Shown piece after piece: positions 1 through 9,395 of a DNA stretch of 64,000 bases (its first letter is position 1; every line of letters begins with the position of its first letter). The position numbers and the translations under genes are program-made. This DNA comes from Bacillus cereus. Lineage in GTDB: Bacteria > Bacillota > Bacilli > Bacillales > Bacillaceae_G. The notes beneath the pieces are model-generated. The model was not told the DNA's origin. It was given only the letters and a program-made list of their open reading frames with translations, and did not search any database. The stretch is from assembly GCF_002584535.1 (NCBI RefSeq), contig NZ_NUOT01000051.1:57324-121323 (forward strand). Direction: 5' to 3'.

Positions 1-1044
1 GGAAATGACTTTTCATCTGCACAAATATTAAACGACAAACTTCGTCAAGCATTTACGGAAGACGAGATTTATCGTATTGACCATTATCTAGGAAAAGAAA
101 TGGTTCAAAATATTGGTGTCATTCGTTTTGCAAATGCAATATTTGAATCACTATGGAACAATAAGTACATCTCTAATATTCAAGTTACATCCAGTGAATC
201 TTTAGGTGTAGAGGACCGCGGAGGTTATTATGACCATTCTGGTGCTTTAAGAGATATGGTACAAAACCATATGTTACAAATGGTTGCGTTACTGGCGATG
301 GAACCACCAATTCGCTTAACAACAGAAGAAATCCGAAGCGAAAAAATTAAAGTATTGCGTGCACTTCGACCGATAACAGTAGAAGAAGTTGATCAATATT
401 TTGTAAGAAGTCAGTATGGACCAGGAACAATCAATGGAAAAGAAGTTCCTGGGTACAGAAGCGAAAGTAAAGTCGATCCAAACTCAAGAACAGAAACATT
501 TGTAGCAGGTAAATTATTAATAGATAATTTCCGCTGGGCAGGTGTGCCGTTCTACATTCGTACAGGGAAACGCATGCAAGAAAAATCAACAAAAATTGTC
601 ATTCAGTTTAAAGAATTGCCAATGAATTTATATTCTAAATCAGAAAACAACGTTCAGCCAAACCTGCTTATTATTCATATTCAGCCGGATGAAGGGATTT
701 CTCTTGTTTTAAATGGTAAAAAAATTGGTACTTCTGAAAGAACAACACCATTTAAGCTTGATTACTGCAATGACTGCATAGACGGAGTAAATACACCGGA
801 AGCTTACGAGAAACTTCTATATGATGCAATTCAAGGCGATTCAACAAACTTCACTCACTGGGATGAAGTAGCATTGTCATGGAAATTTGTTGATGTTATT
901 TCTAAAGCATGGCAACAGGATGTATCAACAGATTTACTTACTTACGAATCAGGCTCAATGGGACCACAAGCTTCTGATGATTTACTTGCGGAAAATAGCT
1001 TCCAATGGTGGCCTATTTCAGATGATAGTGACTACTCAATCTAA
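1..1044 (+). CDS. zwf: Glucose-6-phosphate 1-dehydrogenase, 3' part (5' end outside window)
   Basis: It oxidises glucose 6-phosphate to 6-phosphogluconolactone with NADP, the first step of the oxidative pentose phosphate pathway. The reading frame is open from base 1, so the gene is cut by the window edge; 347 residues remain of a family usually near 490. The active-site signature RIDHYLGKE is visible at bases 73-99, just before the first in-frame ATG at base 100, so that ATG is internal and not the start. The C-terminal domain is complete and runs to a TAA at 1042. A cyclase-family gene follows after 16 bases, and gnd for the later dehydrogenase of the pathway lies convergently 1 kb on. Confidence 0.97.
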   Translation, partial: GNDFSSAQILNDKLRQAFTEDEIYRIDHYLGKEMVQNIGVIRFANAIFESLWNNKYISNIQVTSSESLGVEDRGGYYDHSGALRDMVQNHMLQMVALLAMEPPIRLTTEEIRSEKIKVLRALRPITVEEVDQYFVRSQYGPGTINGKEVPGYRSESKVDPNSRTETFVAGKLLIDNFRWAGVPFYIRTGKRMQEKSTKIVIQFKELPMNLYSKSENNVQPNLLIIHIQPDEGISLVLNGKKIGTSERTTPFKLDYCNDCIDGVNTPEAYEKLLYDAIQGDSTNFTHWDEVALSWKFVDVISKAWQQDVSTDLLTYESGSMGPQASDDLLAENSFQWWPISDDSDYSI

Positions 1045-1060
1045 GCAAAGGGGAATTCTT

Positions 1061-1672
1061 ATGAAAAAAGTATATGATATTACAGTACCTATTTACGAAG
1101 GAATGCCTGTATATAAAAATAAACCAGAGAAACAGCCTCAACTTTCCAAAGTTACAAACGGTCATGTAACAGAATCCACATTAAAAATGGATGCTCATAC
1201 AGGAACGCATATTGATGCGCCTTTGCACATGATAAATGACGGGGATACGTTTGAAACACTTGATATTGAAAAATTAGTAGGCGAAGCAAAGGTTTTTGAC
1301 TTAACTCATGTTGATAGTGGCATTACTGCTGAAGACCTGAAAGACTTCGATATTCAAAAAGGGGATTTTGTTTTATTTAAAACAAAGAACTCCTTTGATG
1401 AAGGATTTAACTTCGAATTTATTTATTTAGCTGAAAGCGGCGCGAAACTGCTTGCTGAAAAAGGGATTCGCGGTGTGGGCATTGATGCATTAGGTGTTGA
1501 ACGTGCCCAAGAAGGTCACCCAACCCATAAAACACTATTTGCACACGATATTATTGTAATCGAAGGATTAACATTTAAAGAAGTAGAAGCGGGAACATAC
1601 TTTATGGTTGCAGCTCCATTAAAACTAATGGGTACAGATGCATCACCAGCGCGTGTGCTATTATTCCAATAA
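1061..1672 (+). CDS. Cyclase family protein (kynurenine-formamidase-like metal hydrolase)
   Basis: A 203-residue protein of the cyclase/arylformamidase family, metal-dependent hydrolases that open amide or lactone bonds. The family metal motif HxGTHxDxPxH is seen as HTGTHIDAPLH near residue 50. The start is ATG 1061, preceded by AAAGGGGAA at good spacing. A longer in-frame reading back to 887 lies inside zwf and is rejected. It sits 16 bases after zwf and shares its terminator, so the two are probably cotranscribed. The substrate is unknown; a lactonase-like role beside zwf is only a guess from position. Confidence 0.88.
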   Translation: MKKVYDITVPIYEGMPVYKNKPEKQPQLSKVTNGHVTESTLKMDAHTGTHIDAPLHMINDGDTFETLDIEKLVGEAKVFDLTHVDSGITAEDLKDFDIQKGDFVLFKTKNSFDEGFNFEFIYLAESGAKLLAEKGIRGVGIDALGVERAQEGHPTHKTLFAHDIIVIEGLTFKEVEAGTYFMVAAPLKLMGTDASPARVLLFQ

Positions 1673-1708
1673 AAAATGGACCAAGATATCAATCTTGGTC
1701 CATTTTTT
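1673..1708 (+). terminator. Rho-independent terminator after zwf-cyclase
   Basis: A perfect 15-bp stem (AAAATGGACCAAGAT and its complement) with a four-base loop ends in a T run directly after the cyclase stop codon. Confidence 0.93.
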
Positions 1709-1759
1709 ACCGCTATTCGCGGGCAGTAATACTCCCACCTCAAAATTCAGCAAAAGCAT

Positions 1760-1875
1760 TGTCCAGCTCTAGCGGCTAGAATCTCCGGTCGTTTCGCCCC
1801 TCGGACGAGGCAAAAAGCGCCTCTCTGTCGGGGCGTGGGCGTCCTGCGATTCTGAGCGAGCCGCTTCCGCTTTTC
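1760..1875 (+). repeat. Interspersed palindromic repeat, family A copy 1
   Basis: About 115 bases starting TTGTCCAGCTCTAGCGGCTA and ending in GAGCCGCTTCCGC. The ends are partly complementary (AGCGGCTAGAAT with ATTCTGAGCGAGCCGCT), giving a long imperfect hairpin. Related copies are at 1881, 8548 (decayed), 47415 and, inverted, 61107. The gap between the cyclase gene and gnd holds nothing but these two repeats. Confidence 0.8.
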
Positions 1876-1880
1876 TTTAT

Positions 1881-1995
1881 TGTCCAGTTCCAGTGGCTAG
1901 AATATTCGGTGGCTTCGCTTCTTCCTGCGAGGTAAAAAACACCTCTACGTCAGAAGCTCCATCCCCCTCACATTCTGGACGAGCCACTTCCACTT
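1881..1995 (+). repeat. Interspersed palindromic repeat, family A copy 2
   Basis: Second tandem copy, beginning TGTCCAGTTCCAGTGGCTAG and ending GAGCCACTTCCACTTTA. It carries compensating changes relative to copy 1: CGGC is now TGGC on the left arm and GCCG is now GCCA on the right arm, so the hairpin is kept. It stops a few bases before the gnd stop codon. Confidence 0.8.
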
Positions 1996-1999
1996 TATT

Positions 2000-3409
2000 T
2001 TATATCCATTTTGTATGGAATGTACCTTCTTTATCTACTCGTTTATACGTATGTGCTCCAAAATAATCGCGCTGTGCTTGTAACAAGTTTGCAGGTAGTG
2101 TTGCAGTACGATAGCTGTCATAATACGAAATTGCCGCTGAAAATGCAGGAACTGGAATACCTTGTTGTACAGCCACTGCGATAATTTGACGTAATCCGCC
2201 TTGGTATGACTCCACAATTTCTTTAAAGTATGGGTCAAGTAAAAGGTTTGGTAAGTCAGCGTTTGTCTCATAAGCCTCTTTAATGTTTTGTAAAAAGGCT
2301 GCACGAATAATACATCCGCCTCTCCAAAGCATAGAAATGCTGCCAAAATCAAGGTTCCAATCATATTCCTCAGAAGCTGCCTTCAATTGCGTGAATCCTT
2401 GTGCATAAGAACAAATTTTACTCATATATAAAGCTTGGCGCACTGCTTCAATTAATTCGGCTTTTTCAATTCCAAGTGCTGCTTTATCTTTAGGTCCAGA
2501 TAAAACTTTGCTTGCGTTCACACGCTCTTCTTTTAAAGCAGAAATACAACGCGCAAATACAGATTCCGTGATAATAGGGAGAGATATACCTAAATCAAGT
2601 GCGCTTTGGCTTGTCCATTTCCCTGTACCCTTTTGTCCCGCAGTATCAAGAATAACATCCACTAATGGCTTGCCCGTTTCTTCATCTTTCTTCGTGAAGA
2701 TGTCTGCTGTAATCTCGATTAGATAGCTGTTCAGTTCGCCCTTATTCCATTCAGCAAATATTTCATGAAACTCTTCTGCAGTCAAATCCAGTGTTTGTTT
2801 CAAGAAGAAATATGCTTCACAAATTAATTGCATATCTCCATACTCAATACCGTTATGAACCATCTTTACATAGTGGCCTGCCCCATTAGGTCCGATATAA
2901 GAACAACAAGGCTCGTCATTCACTTTTGCAGAGATATTTTCAAGCATATCCTTCACTTTTTCGTATGCATCCTTCTGTCCGCCCGGCATAATAGACGGTC
3001 CCTTCAATGCACCCTCTTCTCCGCCTGACACACCTGCTCCGATGAAATTGATTCCTTCTTCGGCAAGACGTTTGTTTCGGCGAACTGTATCGATAAAGTA
3101 TGTATTACCGCCGTCAATTAAAATATCACCTTTATCAAGGTGAGGAAGCAGAGAATCAATCGCCTTATCTGTAATTTCCCCTGCATTAACCATTAGTAAA
3201 ATCTTTCTAGGTGATTCAAGTGAGTTAACAAACTCTTCAACCATATGAGTACCAACCATGTTTTTACCACGATTTTCCTCAATGATTTCATTTACTTTTT
3301 CCTTTGAAATATCATATAGGGCAACAGAATACCCTTTACTCTCAAAGTTAAGTGCGAGGCTTTTTCCCATAACGCCCACACCAACAACTCCAATTTGTTG
3401 CTTTGGCAT
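2000..3409 (-). CDS. gnd: 6-phosphogluconate dehydrogenase, decarboxylating, NADP-dependent
   Basis: It converts 6-phosphogluconate to ribulose 5-phosphate and CO2 with reduction of NADP. The 469 residues match the long-chain family. An N-terminal Rossmann motif [13 protein letters not shown] is present, the substrate loop [11 protein letters not shown] is near residue 125, and the helical dimer domain follows. The C-terminal tail [14 protein letters not shown] is typical. ATG 3409 follows AAAGGAACG. It faces zwf across the repeat block, so the two dehydrogenases of the pathway are transcribed towards each other from separate promoters. Confidence 0.97.
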   Translation of the reverse strand: MPKQQIGVVGVGVMGKSLALNFESKGYSVALYDISKEKVNEIIEENRGKNMVGTHMVEEFVNSLESPRKILLMVNAGEITDKAIDSLLPHLDKGDILIDGGNTYFIDTVRRNKRLAEEGINFIGAGVSGGEEGALKGPSIMPGGQKDAYEKVKDMLENISAKVNDEPCCSYIGPNGAGHYVKMVHNGIEYGDMQLICEAYFFLKQTLDLTAEEFHEIFAEWNKGELNSYLIEITADIFTKKDEETGKPLVDVILDTAGQKGTGKWTSQSALDLGISLPIITESVFARCISALKEERVNASKVLSGPKDKAALGIEKAELIEAVRQALYMSKICSYAQGFTQLKAASEEYDWNLDFGSISMLWRGGCIIRAAFLQNIKEAYETNADLPNLLLDPYFKEIVESYQGGLRQIIAVAVQQGIPVPAFSAAISYYDSYRTATLPANLLQAQRDYFGAHTYKRVDKEGTFHTKWI

Positions 3410-3635
3410 ATTTCATCGTTCCTTTCTATGCATGTTACTCTGTCTATATTATAGTATATATACCTAAAGTAACACTTTAATCAAATAATCTATCTTATTT
3501 ATTTCAATATGCTCCACCAAGACACGTGCAAAAGGTCATAGGGACATGGCACATCGCCATCAAGTTAAAAAATAATTTTACTCATTTTCCATACCCCACT
3601 TATATCATGAAGATCGCTTATAAAAATATACAAAA

Positions 3636-3676
3636 ACCCCCAATCATGGACTTTTTAAGTGTCCACGATTGGGGGT
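3636..3676 (-). terminator. Strong stem-loop terminator downstream of minJ
   Basis: ACCCCCAATCATGGA at 3636-3650 pairs almost perfectly with TCCACGATTGGGGGT at 3662-3676. The A run before it on the plus strand is a U tract on the minus strand, so it ends transcription coming from minJ, about 130 bases upstream. Apart from this hairpin, the 400-base gap 3410-3809 holds the gnd promoter region and no convincing gene. Confidence 0.8.
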
Positions 3677-3809
3677 ACAGTTCAAAGCTAGATTTCATTC
3701 AGTTTGTATTTTCTGGTTTACTAATTATAGAAAAACGTGCTAATCACAATCACGAAATAGTTCCAATTAATTTTGAAACAATTCTATCTTATTATAAAAA
3801 ATCATAGAA

Positions 3810-5012
3810 TTACACAGCTTCCGTATCCCACTTATGATCTTGCTCCACAAACACAATGCCTAATTCATGATGTCCACCTGCATATAGCGCTGTTTGAGCA
3901 AGGCGAAGCTCACCTTTTGTATCAAGTACTTCTAACTTACAAAATGCCCCTGTCGTCTTGGACTGCAGCGCATCATAAAACTCCTCTGTACTTTTAGGAA
4001 TCACGCCGTTTACTTTCGTAATAACCTCTCCTGGTTTCAGATTCAATTCTGCACCGACTGTATTCGGGATCGTGCCTAACACTACTAATCCATCATCGCG
4101 CGCTGCAAAATATGCTGGACGCGTTTCATCAGCAATTCGTTCTCTCATTGCAATTGTGAATCGTCCAAGCATTGCCGCTCCCATTGCAACAATCGCTACA
4201 ACTGGCCACCAATAGCTCACAACACCTAAAATAAGAACAACAGTCGCTAATCCAAATATACGTCTTCCTGTAAATAATAACGCTTCCTTTGGTTCCTCAC
4301 TTCTAATTGTTCGCATAAAGCCAATTAAAAATGGTACAAGGAATAAGGAATACGTTTGTGAGCCAACAGAAACAACTGGCCACCACGAAACAAATTGTGT
4401 AACAGCATCTCCCGGCACGAGAATAAAAATCGGAACAAGCCATAAACGCTTTGATTCATGCAGTCCAATATTTAAACCGCGCTTTCCTTTACGCATTTTT
4501 GGCGTTGAGTATCGCACTGCATTTTTCGAAATTAATAACCCTTCTACTACTAGCATCAAGCCAAGTAAAATGGCAAGTGATGCGATTGTACTCTTTTCTC
4601 CTTCCCCAAGCTGTAAGAAAGAGATTGGCAGCTTAGAAGACAATATAGCTGCTACAATCGCCGCGCCAAATGTGTAAGCAGCAGATAAATATCTATACTG
4701 AGCAGCTAGTCCAAATACGAGTGTCCAAATTAAAATCATCCATATACTCGCCTCTGATAATACCAACCCTGCTCCAATTGTAATGGCAGATACAAGCAGT
4801 CCGTATCCAACTCCTGCAAACCAAGATGTTCGCAGTTCAAACCAAATATCATATACTTTAAAGGAAAAATCTTTTCTCTCTCGTAATACGCGTAAATATC
4901 CAACAAACACACTGCTTATTAAAAATACATAAACAGCAGGGTGTAAGAAAAAACGCCCAACTGCTCGCATTATTTCAAAAAACCACGCCTCCACGAACTG
5001 TTTCACCACCAT
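3810..5012 (-). CDS. minJ: MinJ-like polytopic membrane PDZ protein (division-site topology factor)
   Basis: A 400-residue protein with several hydrophobic segments through residue ~290, then a PDZ domain (VVLGTIPNTVGAELNLKPGEVITKVNG, about 305-335). Its size and layout, and its place next to ctpB, ftsX and ftsE, match Bacillus subtilis MinJ, which bridges DivIVA and MinD and recruits the Min inhibitor to poles and septa. The neighbouring swarming gene swrA of B. subtilis is absent. ATG 5012 is the only plausible start. The name rests on layout and synteny, not on an alignment. Confidence 0.82.
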   Translation of the reverse strand: MVVKQFVEAWFFEIMRAVGRFFLHPAVYVFLISSVFVGYLRVLRERKDFSFKVYDIWFELRTSWFAGVGYGLLVSAITIGAGLVLSEASIWMILIWTLVFGLAAQYRYLSAAYTFGAAIVAAILSSKLPISFLQLGEGEKSTIASLAILLGLMLVVEGLLISKNAVRYSTPKMRKGKRGLNIGLHESKRLWLVPIFILVPGDAVTQFVSWWPVVSVGSQTYSLFLVPFLIGFMRTIRSEEPKEALLFTGRRIFGLATVVLILGVVSYWWPVVAIVAMGAAMLGRFTIAMRERIADETRPAYFAARDDGLVVLGTIPNTVGAELNLKPGEVITKVNGVIPKSTEEFYDALQSKTTGAFCKLEVLDTKGELRLAQTALYAGGHHELGIVFVEQDHKWDTEAV

Positions 5013-5045
5013 TTATATAATCATTTCTTTTTATCTTATCACAAC

Positions 5046-5064
5046 TAATCAAACGTTTGTTTAA
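5046..5064. promoter_or_regulatory. Operator-like palindrome in the minJ promoter
   Basis: TAATCAAACGTTTGTTTAA is a near-perfect palindrome centred on CAAACGTTTG, 34 bases before the minJ ATG. The same 20-base word, TTAAACAAACGTTTGATTAA in the other orientation, occurs at 50486, 50541 and 61254. It looks like a TetR-type operator; the regulator is not identified. Confidence 0.55.
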
Positions 5065-5071
5065 CACGCAC

Positions 5072-5101
5072 AAAAAAATACAGGCAATAACATGCCTGCA
5101 T
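5072..5101 (-). terminator. Terminator after ctpB
   Basis: On the minus strand GCAGGCA and TGCCTGT form a stem with a TGTTAT loop, followed by a run of seven T, directly after the ctpB stop codon. Confidence 0.85.
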
Positions 5102-5107
5102 TTCTTC

Positions 5108-6544
5108 TTATTTCGCCATTAATTTTAATGCTGCCTGTAATTGCAGATCATTTTCACCAGAGCGAATCTTTTCAATGATTTTATTTTGTAGCGCTTCAGC
5201 TGTCTTTTTATCAAGCTGACCTGTCGCTTCCATTTCATTTGCATTTTGGAAGGCTTTTAGCGCTGATTCCGTTTCCTTACTGAAATAACCATCTTCACGT
5301 CCAGGTACATATCCTAAGCTCTTCAACATCTCTTGTGCATGTTTCACTTGGACATCATTTGAGTTATACGAAAGTGTTTTCTCAATTTGAATTGGCGTTG
5401 CATGATAATAATCTGGCTGTTTCACTTCCACTGTTGGGGCAATTCCTTTTTTATGAATCCAATTGCCGTCTGGTGTAAGCCATTTAAACATTGTCAATTT
5501 AATATTGCTACCATCTTTAAATGGAACAGCTTGCTGAACAGTTCCTTTTCCAAATGTTTTTTCACCAACTAAATCATATCCTTCGCCTTCTTGTAATGCA
5601 CCTGCTAAAATTTCTGAAGCCGATGCACTTCCTTTATCAATTAATACTGAAATCGGGTATGGCTTTCTCTCTTTTAATGAAGTTGAGAATTTCTTTTTCT
5701 CACCATCTCGTTGTTCAACTTGCATCATTGGCTTTTTGTCTGTCATGATTAATCCTAAAATATCTTGTACACTATTTAAGTAACCTCCAGGATTGCCACG
5801 CACATCAATGATAAGGCCTTTTATCTCTTTCTTTTCAAGCTCTTTTAATTGATCTTTAAATTCTTTTGCTGTATTTTCAGAGAAAGATGTAATTTGGATA
5901 TAACCAATATTTTTCCCCTTCTCTTCTTTTACAGAACTAAACACAGTGAAAATTGGGATTTTTTCACGTTTAATTTTAAATTCTAATGGATCTGCCACTC
6001 CTGGACGTTTTATCTCAAGTGTAACGTCCGTTCCCTTCTTACCACGAATTTTCAAGACTGCTTCTTCACGTGATAAATCTTTTACACTGTTTCCATCTAC
6101 CGATAAAATTTGATCGTTCGGTTTAATGCCTGCTTTTTCTGCTGGTGAACCTTTAATTGGAGATACAATAATAAGCTTGCCCTCCGTTTTGTTCACCTCA
6201 GCACCAATACCTTCGAGCTCAGGATCAAGTGATTGCTCAAATTGCTTCGCCGTTTCTTTATCCATATACGTGGAATAAGGGTCCTTCAGCGTAGACAACA
6301 TTCCTTGTATTGCACCCTCAACTAATTTTTCATCCTTCACGTCTTCCACATAACGTGAATCAATCAGTGCATACGCCTCATTAATTTTTGCCAAATTTCC
6401 TTGCTTTGTGCTAGCACTATCGTTTGTTATTGTTTGCGCCACATATGCTGGATTAACCCCAAACATATACATACCCGCAAACATTCCGCCAGCACCAATT
6501 AAAAATGCAACAACCATTCCAATAATCGCAACTCTACGTTTCAA
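5108..6544 (-). CDS. ctpB: Carboxy-terminal processing protease CtpB (S41, secreted/membrane-anchored)
   Basis: A 478-residue S41 serine protease. An N-terminal membrane anchor (RRVAIIGMVVAFLIGAGGMF) is followed by a PDZ domain (GIGAEVNKTEG onward), the protease core with the Ser region KGSASASEILAGAL and the Lys region GEKTFGKGTVQ, and a C-terminal peptidoglycan-binding domain (LKSLGYVPGREDGYFSKETE). In B. subtilis CtpB cuts SpoIVFA in the sigma-K checkpoint of sporulation. I choose the TTG at 6544 because AAAGGGGAA sits just before it. The upstream ATG at 6595 lies inside the terminator hairpin of ftsX and has no ribosome site. It follows ftsX by 118 bases. Confidence 0.93.
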   Translation of the reverse strand: MKRRVAIIGMVVAFLIGAGGMFAGMYMFGVNPAYVAQTITNDSASTKQGNLAKINEAYALIDSRYVEDVKDEKLVEGAIQGMLSTLKDPYSTYMDKETAKQFEQSLDPELEGIGAEVNKTEGKLIIVSPIKGSPAEKAGIKPNDQILSVDGNSVKDLSREEAVLKIRGKKGTDVTLEIKRPGVADPLEFKIKREKIPIFTVFSSVKEEKGKNIGYIQITSFSENTAKEFKDQLKELEKKEIKGLIIDVRGNPGGYLNSVQDILGLIMTDKKPMMQVEQRDGEKKKFSTSLKERKPYPISVLIDKGSASASEILAGALQEGEGYDLVGEKTFGKGTVQQAVPFKDGSNIKLTMFKWLTPDGNWIHKKGIAPTVEVKQPDYYHATPIQIEKTLSYNSNDVQVKHAQEMLKSLGYVPGREDGYFSKETESALKAFQNANEMEATGQLDKKTAEALQNKIIEKIRSGENDLQLQAALKLMAK

Positions 6545-6587
6545 TGCGGAATTCCCCTTTCCAAAGCACACAGGTGGTGTAGCAAAA

Positions 6588-6610
6588 GGCATCACACATT
6601 GTGTGATGCC
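6588..6610. terminator. Stem-loop between ftsX and ctpB
   Basis: GGCATCACAC and GTGTGATGCC form a perfect 10-bp stem with a three-base loop. Only short T runs flank it (TTTT on the minus strand), so it may be a partial terminator that sets ctpB level below ftsEX. Confidence 0.65.
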
Positions 6611-6662
6611 TTTACCTATTTCTACTATATGATAAGCTTGTACGAATTATGTTTGCAACTTT

Positions 6663-7556
6663 TTACACTTTTAAGAAGCGACGAATTGACATTACACTTC
6701 CCCACATACCGATTAATGCACCGATTAACACTAATAAACCGGAAAGTTGGAATACAAACGGACTATATGGAAGCAGCTCGAAAATTGTGCCGCCCAGCTT
6801 CTCGTTAAACACGCCTTGCAGCGAGTTATAAATAGATAAAATCACGACAATTGGAAGGATTGAACCTAGTACCCCTAAGAATAAACCTTCTAATAAGAAC
6901 GGCCAACGGATAAACCAGTTTGTCGCACCTACAAGTTTCATAATTTCAATCTCTGTGCTTCGTGCATAAATTGTAATTTTGATTGTATTAGAGATTAAGA
7001 ACATTGCTGTGAATAACAGACCAGCAATTAACAGAATCCCAATATTACGACCTGTTTTTACAGTATCAAATAATTTTTCAACTTGGCCTTTACCATATTG
7101 AACTGTACTTACAAACTGCATTTTTTCAATTTTTTTCGCGATTGTAGCTGTATCTGTTGGTTCTTTCGCTTTTACAACAAATACGTTTTTAAGTGGATTA
7201 TCTTGCTCAAATAGTTCAAACGTTTTTCCACTGTCACCTAAGCTTTTAATCAAACGTTTTAATTCTTCTTCTTTAGAAGAATATTTAACAGAATCTACTT
7301 TTGCAATTTTATTAATATCTTCTTCCAATTTCTTTTGATCAGCTTCTTTTGCTGCTGGATCAATGTGTACACGAATCTCTACATCTTGCTCCACTTTCGT
7401 TGCAAAGTGGTTCATATTCATAATCGCTGTTAAAAAGACACCTACAAGTAATAGTGTAACTGTTACTGCACTTACAGAAGCAAACGTCATCCATCCGTTA
7501 CGGGATAGATTTTTTACACCTTCTCGCAAATGTCGACTAAGGGTTTTATTCTTCAT
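6663..7556 (-). CDS. ftsX: Cell division ABC transporter permease FtsX
   Basis: A 297-residue FtsX: a cytoplasmic N-terminus (MKNKTLSRHLREGVKNLSRNG), a first membrane span, an extracellular domain of about 120 residues, then three spans. With FtsE it transmits ATP-driven signals that switch on wall hydrolases; in B. subtilis the target is CwlO, and a CwlO-like gene lies 9 kb away in this window. The start is ATG 7556, overlapping the end of ftsE, with GAGGGAGG as ribosome site inside ftsE. A longer reading to 7610 lies wholly within ftsE and is rejected. Confidence 0.95.
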   Translation of the reverse strand: MKNKTLSRHLREGVKNLSRNGWMTFASVSAVTVTLLLVGVFLTAIMNMNHFATKVEQDVEIRVHIDPAAKEADQKKLEEDINKIAKVDSVKYSSKEEELKRLIKSLGDSGKTFELFEQDNPLKNVFVVKAKEPTDTATIAKKIEKMQFVSTVQYGKGQVEKLFDTVKTGRNIGILLIAGLLFTAMFLISNTIKITIYARSTEIEIMKLVGATNWFIRWPFLLEGLFLGVLGSILPIVVILSIYNSLQGVFNEKLGGTIFELLPYSPFVFQLSGLLVLIGALIGMWGSVMSIRRFLKV

Positions 7557-8232
7557 ATCCGTATCCTCCCTCAATCTCATCTCGAACAATTTTTCCGCCT
7601 TCAATCGCAATTACGCGATGACGAATTGTATTTACGATATCTGCGTTATGCGTTGCCATAACAATTGTTGTACCGCGCTCATTAATGCGTTTAAAGATAC
7701 TCATAATATCAAGCGCTGTATCAATATCTAAGTTTCCTGTCGGTTCATCGGCAATTACAACTTTTGGCTTATTTACAATTGCTCTTGCAATCGCCACACG
7801 CTGTTGTTCTCCACCAGAAAGCTCATTTGGAAGTGCATCCGCACGATCTTCAAGACCTACAAGACCCAATACTTCGGTAACACGCTCACGAATTGCTTCA
7901 GGTTCTTCTTCAATTACTTCTAAAGCAAACGCTACATTCTCATATACCGTTAATTTAGGTAGCAATTTAAAGTCTTGGAAAATTACGCCTAGCTGACGAC
8001 GAAAATACGGTACATCTCGCTCTGCTAACGATTCAATTACAAGGCCATTCACATTGATAGATCCTGTTGTTGGTTTTTCTTCACGATACATCATCTTAAT
8101 AAATGTAGATTTCCCGGCTCCACTCGGTCCAACTACGTATACAAATTCACCCTGCTTAATGTTAACTGTGAGTCCATTGATGGCTTTCATACCATTTGGA
8201 TACTCCTTATAAACACTCGTCATTTTTATCAT
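7546..8232 (-). CDS. ftsE: Cell division ATP-binding protein FtsE
   Basis: A 228-residue ABC ATPase with Walker A GPSGAGKST (about 35-43), Q-loop IFQDFKLL, signature LSGGEQQR and Walker B VVIADEPTGNLD. Its partner FtsX is encoded immediately downstream, with coding sequences overlapping by 11 bases, so they are translationally coupled. The 388 bases upstream hold the promoter region and a decayed copy of repeat A. Confidence 0.97.
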   Translation of the reverse strand: MIKMTSVYKEYPNGMKAINGLTVNIKQGEFVYVVGPSGAGKSTFIKMMYREEKPTTGSINVNGLVIESLAERDVPYFRRQLGVIFQDFKLLPKLTVYENVAFALEVIEEEPEAIRERVTEVLGLVGLEDRADALPNELSGGEQQRVAIARAIVNKPKVVIADEPTGNLDIDTALDIMSIFKRINERGTTIVMATHNADIVNTIRHRVIAIEGGKIVRDEIEGGYGYEE

Positions 8233-8547
8233 TATTTATCACCCAATACTTAATGATTTTTTTTCGACATACTTTTTCTGTCTATCTGAACATGAAAGCA
8301 ACAGCTTTCACCCTTACTCACATTCTGTTGTACTACAAATCTTATAGAAGTATTTCTGTTGTTTCAAAATAACAGCGACAGCATTTACAGTCTATCACTG
8401 CTGCTTATGTACATGTTTCAGCAAAATTCTACAAACTACATTGTAACATCATTCAGTTTCCAATTCGGATACATTTTTGTTACAGTTGTGTTACATCACA
8501 AAAGAAATACGAAAAAGGCCATTATCTTGGCCTCTTCCGCTTTTCTT

Positions 8548-8618
8548 TTGTTTAGCTCTAGCAGCTAGAATAGTCGGCAACCTCGCTTCTTCCTATTCTG
8601 AACAAACCGCCTGCGCTT
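8548..8618. repeat. Decayed copy of repeat family A
   Basis: TTAGCTCTAGCAGCTAGAAT followed by ATTCTGAACAAACCGCCTGCGC resembles the ends of the family A repeat, but the middle is deleted. It lies just after the cccB stop codon. Confidence 0.55.
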
Positions 8619-8620
8619 TT

Positions 8621-8944
8621 TTATTTATGTTCTGCTAACCATTCTGATACTTTTTTTGCATCTTCACCTTGAATAAGTCCCGGTGACATTGCCCCGCGCC
8701 CTTTTTGGATAATATTTTCAATCTCCGCCGCGTCGTATTTACCGCCTACTTTTCGTAAATCGGGCCCAGTTGCACCAGATAAATCGTTAGCATGACACCC
8801 TGCACAACTTTTTTTGAAAATTTGCTCTGCACTATCTGTACTTGCAGATTGATTAGAAGACTTATTTTCCTCTTTCTTTCCGCATGCTCCCACAGTAAGA
8901 GCTAATGATGTTCCTAATGCAATAGCCAACAATTTCTTTTTCAT
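8621..8944 (-). CDS. cccB: Cytochrome c-551 lipoprotein
   Basis: A 107-residue precursor. A signal peptide ends in a lipobox (LTVGAC), so the mature protein starts at a lipid-anchored Cys. A low-complexity Ser/Asn linker follows, then a small c-type haem domain with CAGCH as haem ligand motif and a distal Met in MSPGL. It carries electrons on the outer face of the membrane, probably to a terminal oxidase such as caa3. It lies between prfB and ftsE as in B. subtilis. ATG 8944 is preceded by GGGGAGCG. Confidence 0.93.
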   Translation of the reverse strand: MKKKLLAIALGTSLALTVGACGKKEENKSSNQSASTDSAEQIFKKSCAGCHANDLSGATGPDLRKVGGKYDAAEIENIIQKGRGAMSPGLIQGEDAKKVSEWLAEHK

Positions 8945-9275
8945 GTATATCGCTCCCCATTGTTGATATCCTTCTTATTACTGATATAGCCATACTTTCA
9001 TATAGCTCTCACTTGCCATTATAATAATTATCCCTTTATAGAAAAACCATCCTTCATAGGATATTTTTTACAAATCGATTAAGAACCCTATTCATATAAA
9101 GCTTTCACCAATTGTTTCAATTCTGTGAACAAATGTAAATTACTATAAAGATACTGTTTTTACAAAGCAGAAAAGAAAAAACCCTATCTATTTTCCTTAT
9201 CATGTATAGCTCGATTCTTATATTTTCTACTTTTTACAAAACAATATACGGCCTTGTATTATAAAATTAAGCCCA

Positions 9276-9307
9276 TTAAAAAGAGAAGTTGTCACTCAAC
9301 TTCTCTT
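9276..9307 (-). terminator. Terminator downstream of prfB
   Basis: AAGAGAAGTTG at 9281 pairs with CAACTTCTCTT at 9297; on the minus strand it ends in CTTTTT. The rest of the gap 8945-9395 is AT-rich and shows no gene. Confidence 0.75.
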
Positions 9308-9371
9308 CCTCCTTCTCTTATCAATACAGACAAGATATACCTCTTTATACCCTCTATTCCCTCACCGATAG

Positions 9372-9394
9372 GCCAACATTCCGTTGGCTTTTTT
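9372..9394 (+). terminator. Small stem-loop with plus-strand T run next to prfB stop
   Basis: GCCAAC and GTTGGC form a six-bp stem followed by six T on the plus strand. No plus-strand gene reads into it, so it may simply protect the 3' end of prfB or block antisense transcription. Confidence 0.4.
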
Positions 9395-9395
9395 C

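Noticed and set aside
3526-3807. 93-codon plus-strand reading frame between gnd and minJ
   Set aside because: It runs through a strong terminator hairpin, has no ribosome site and its translation looks random.
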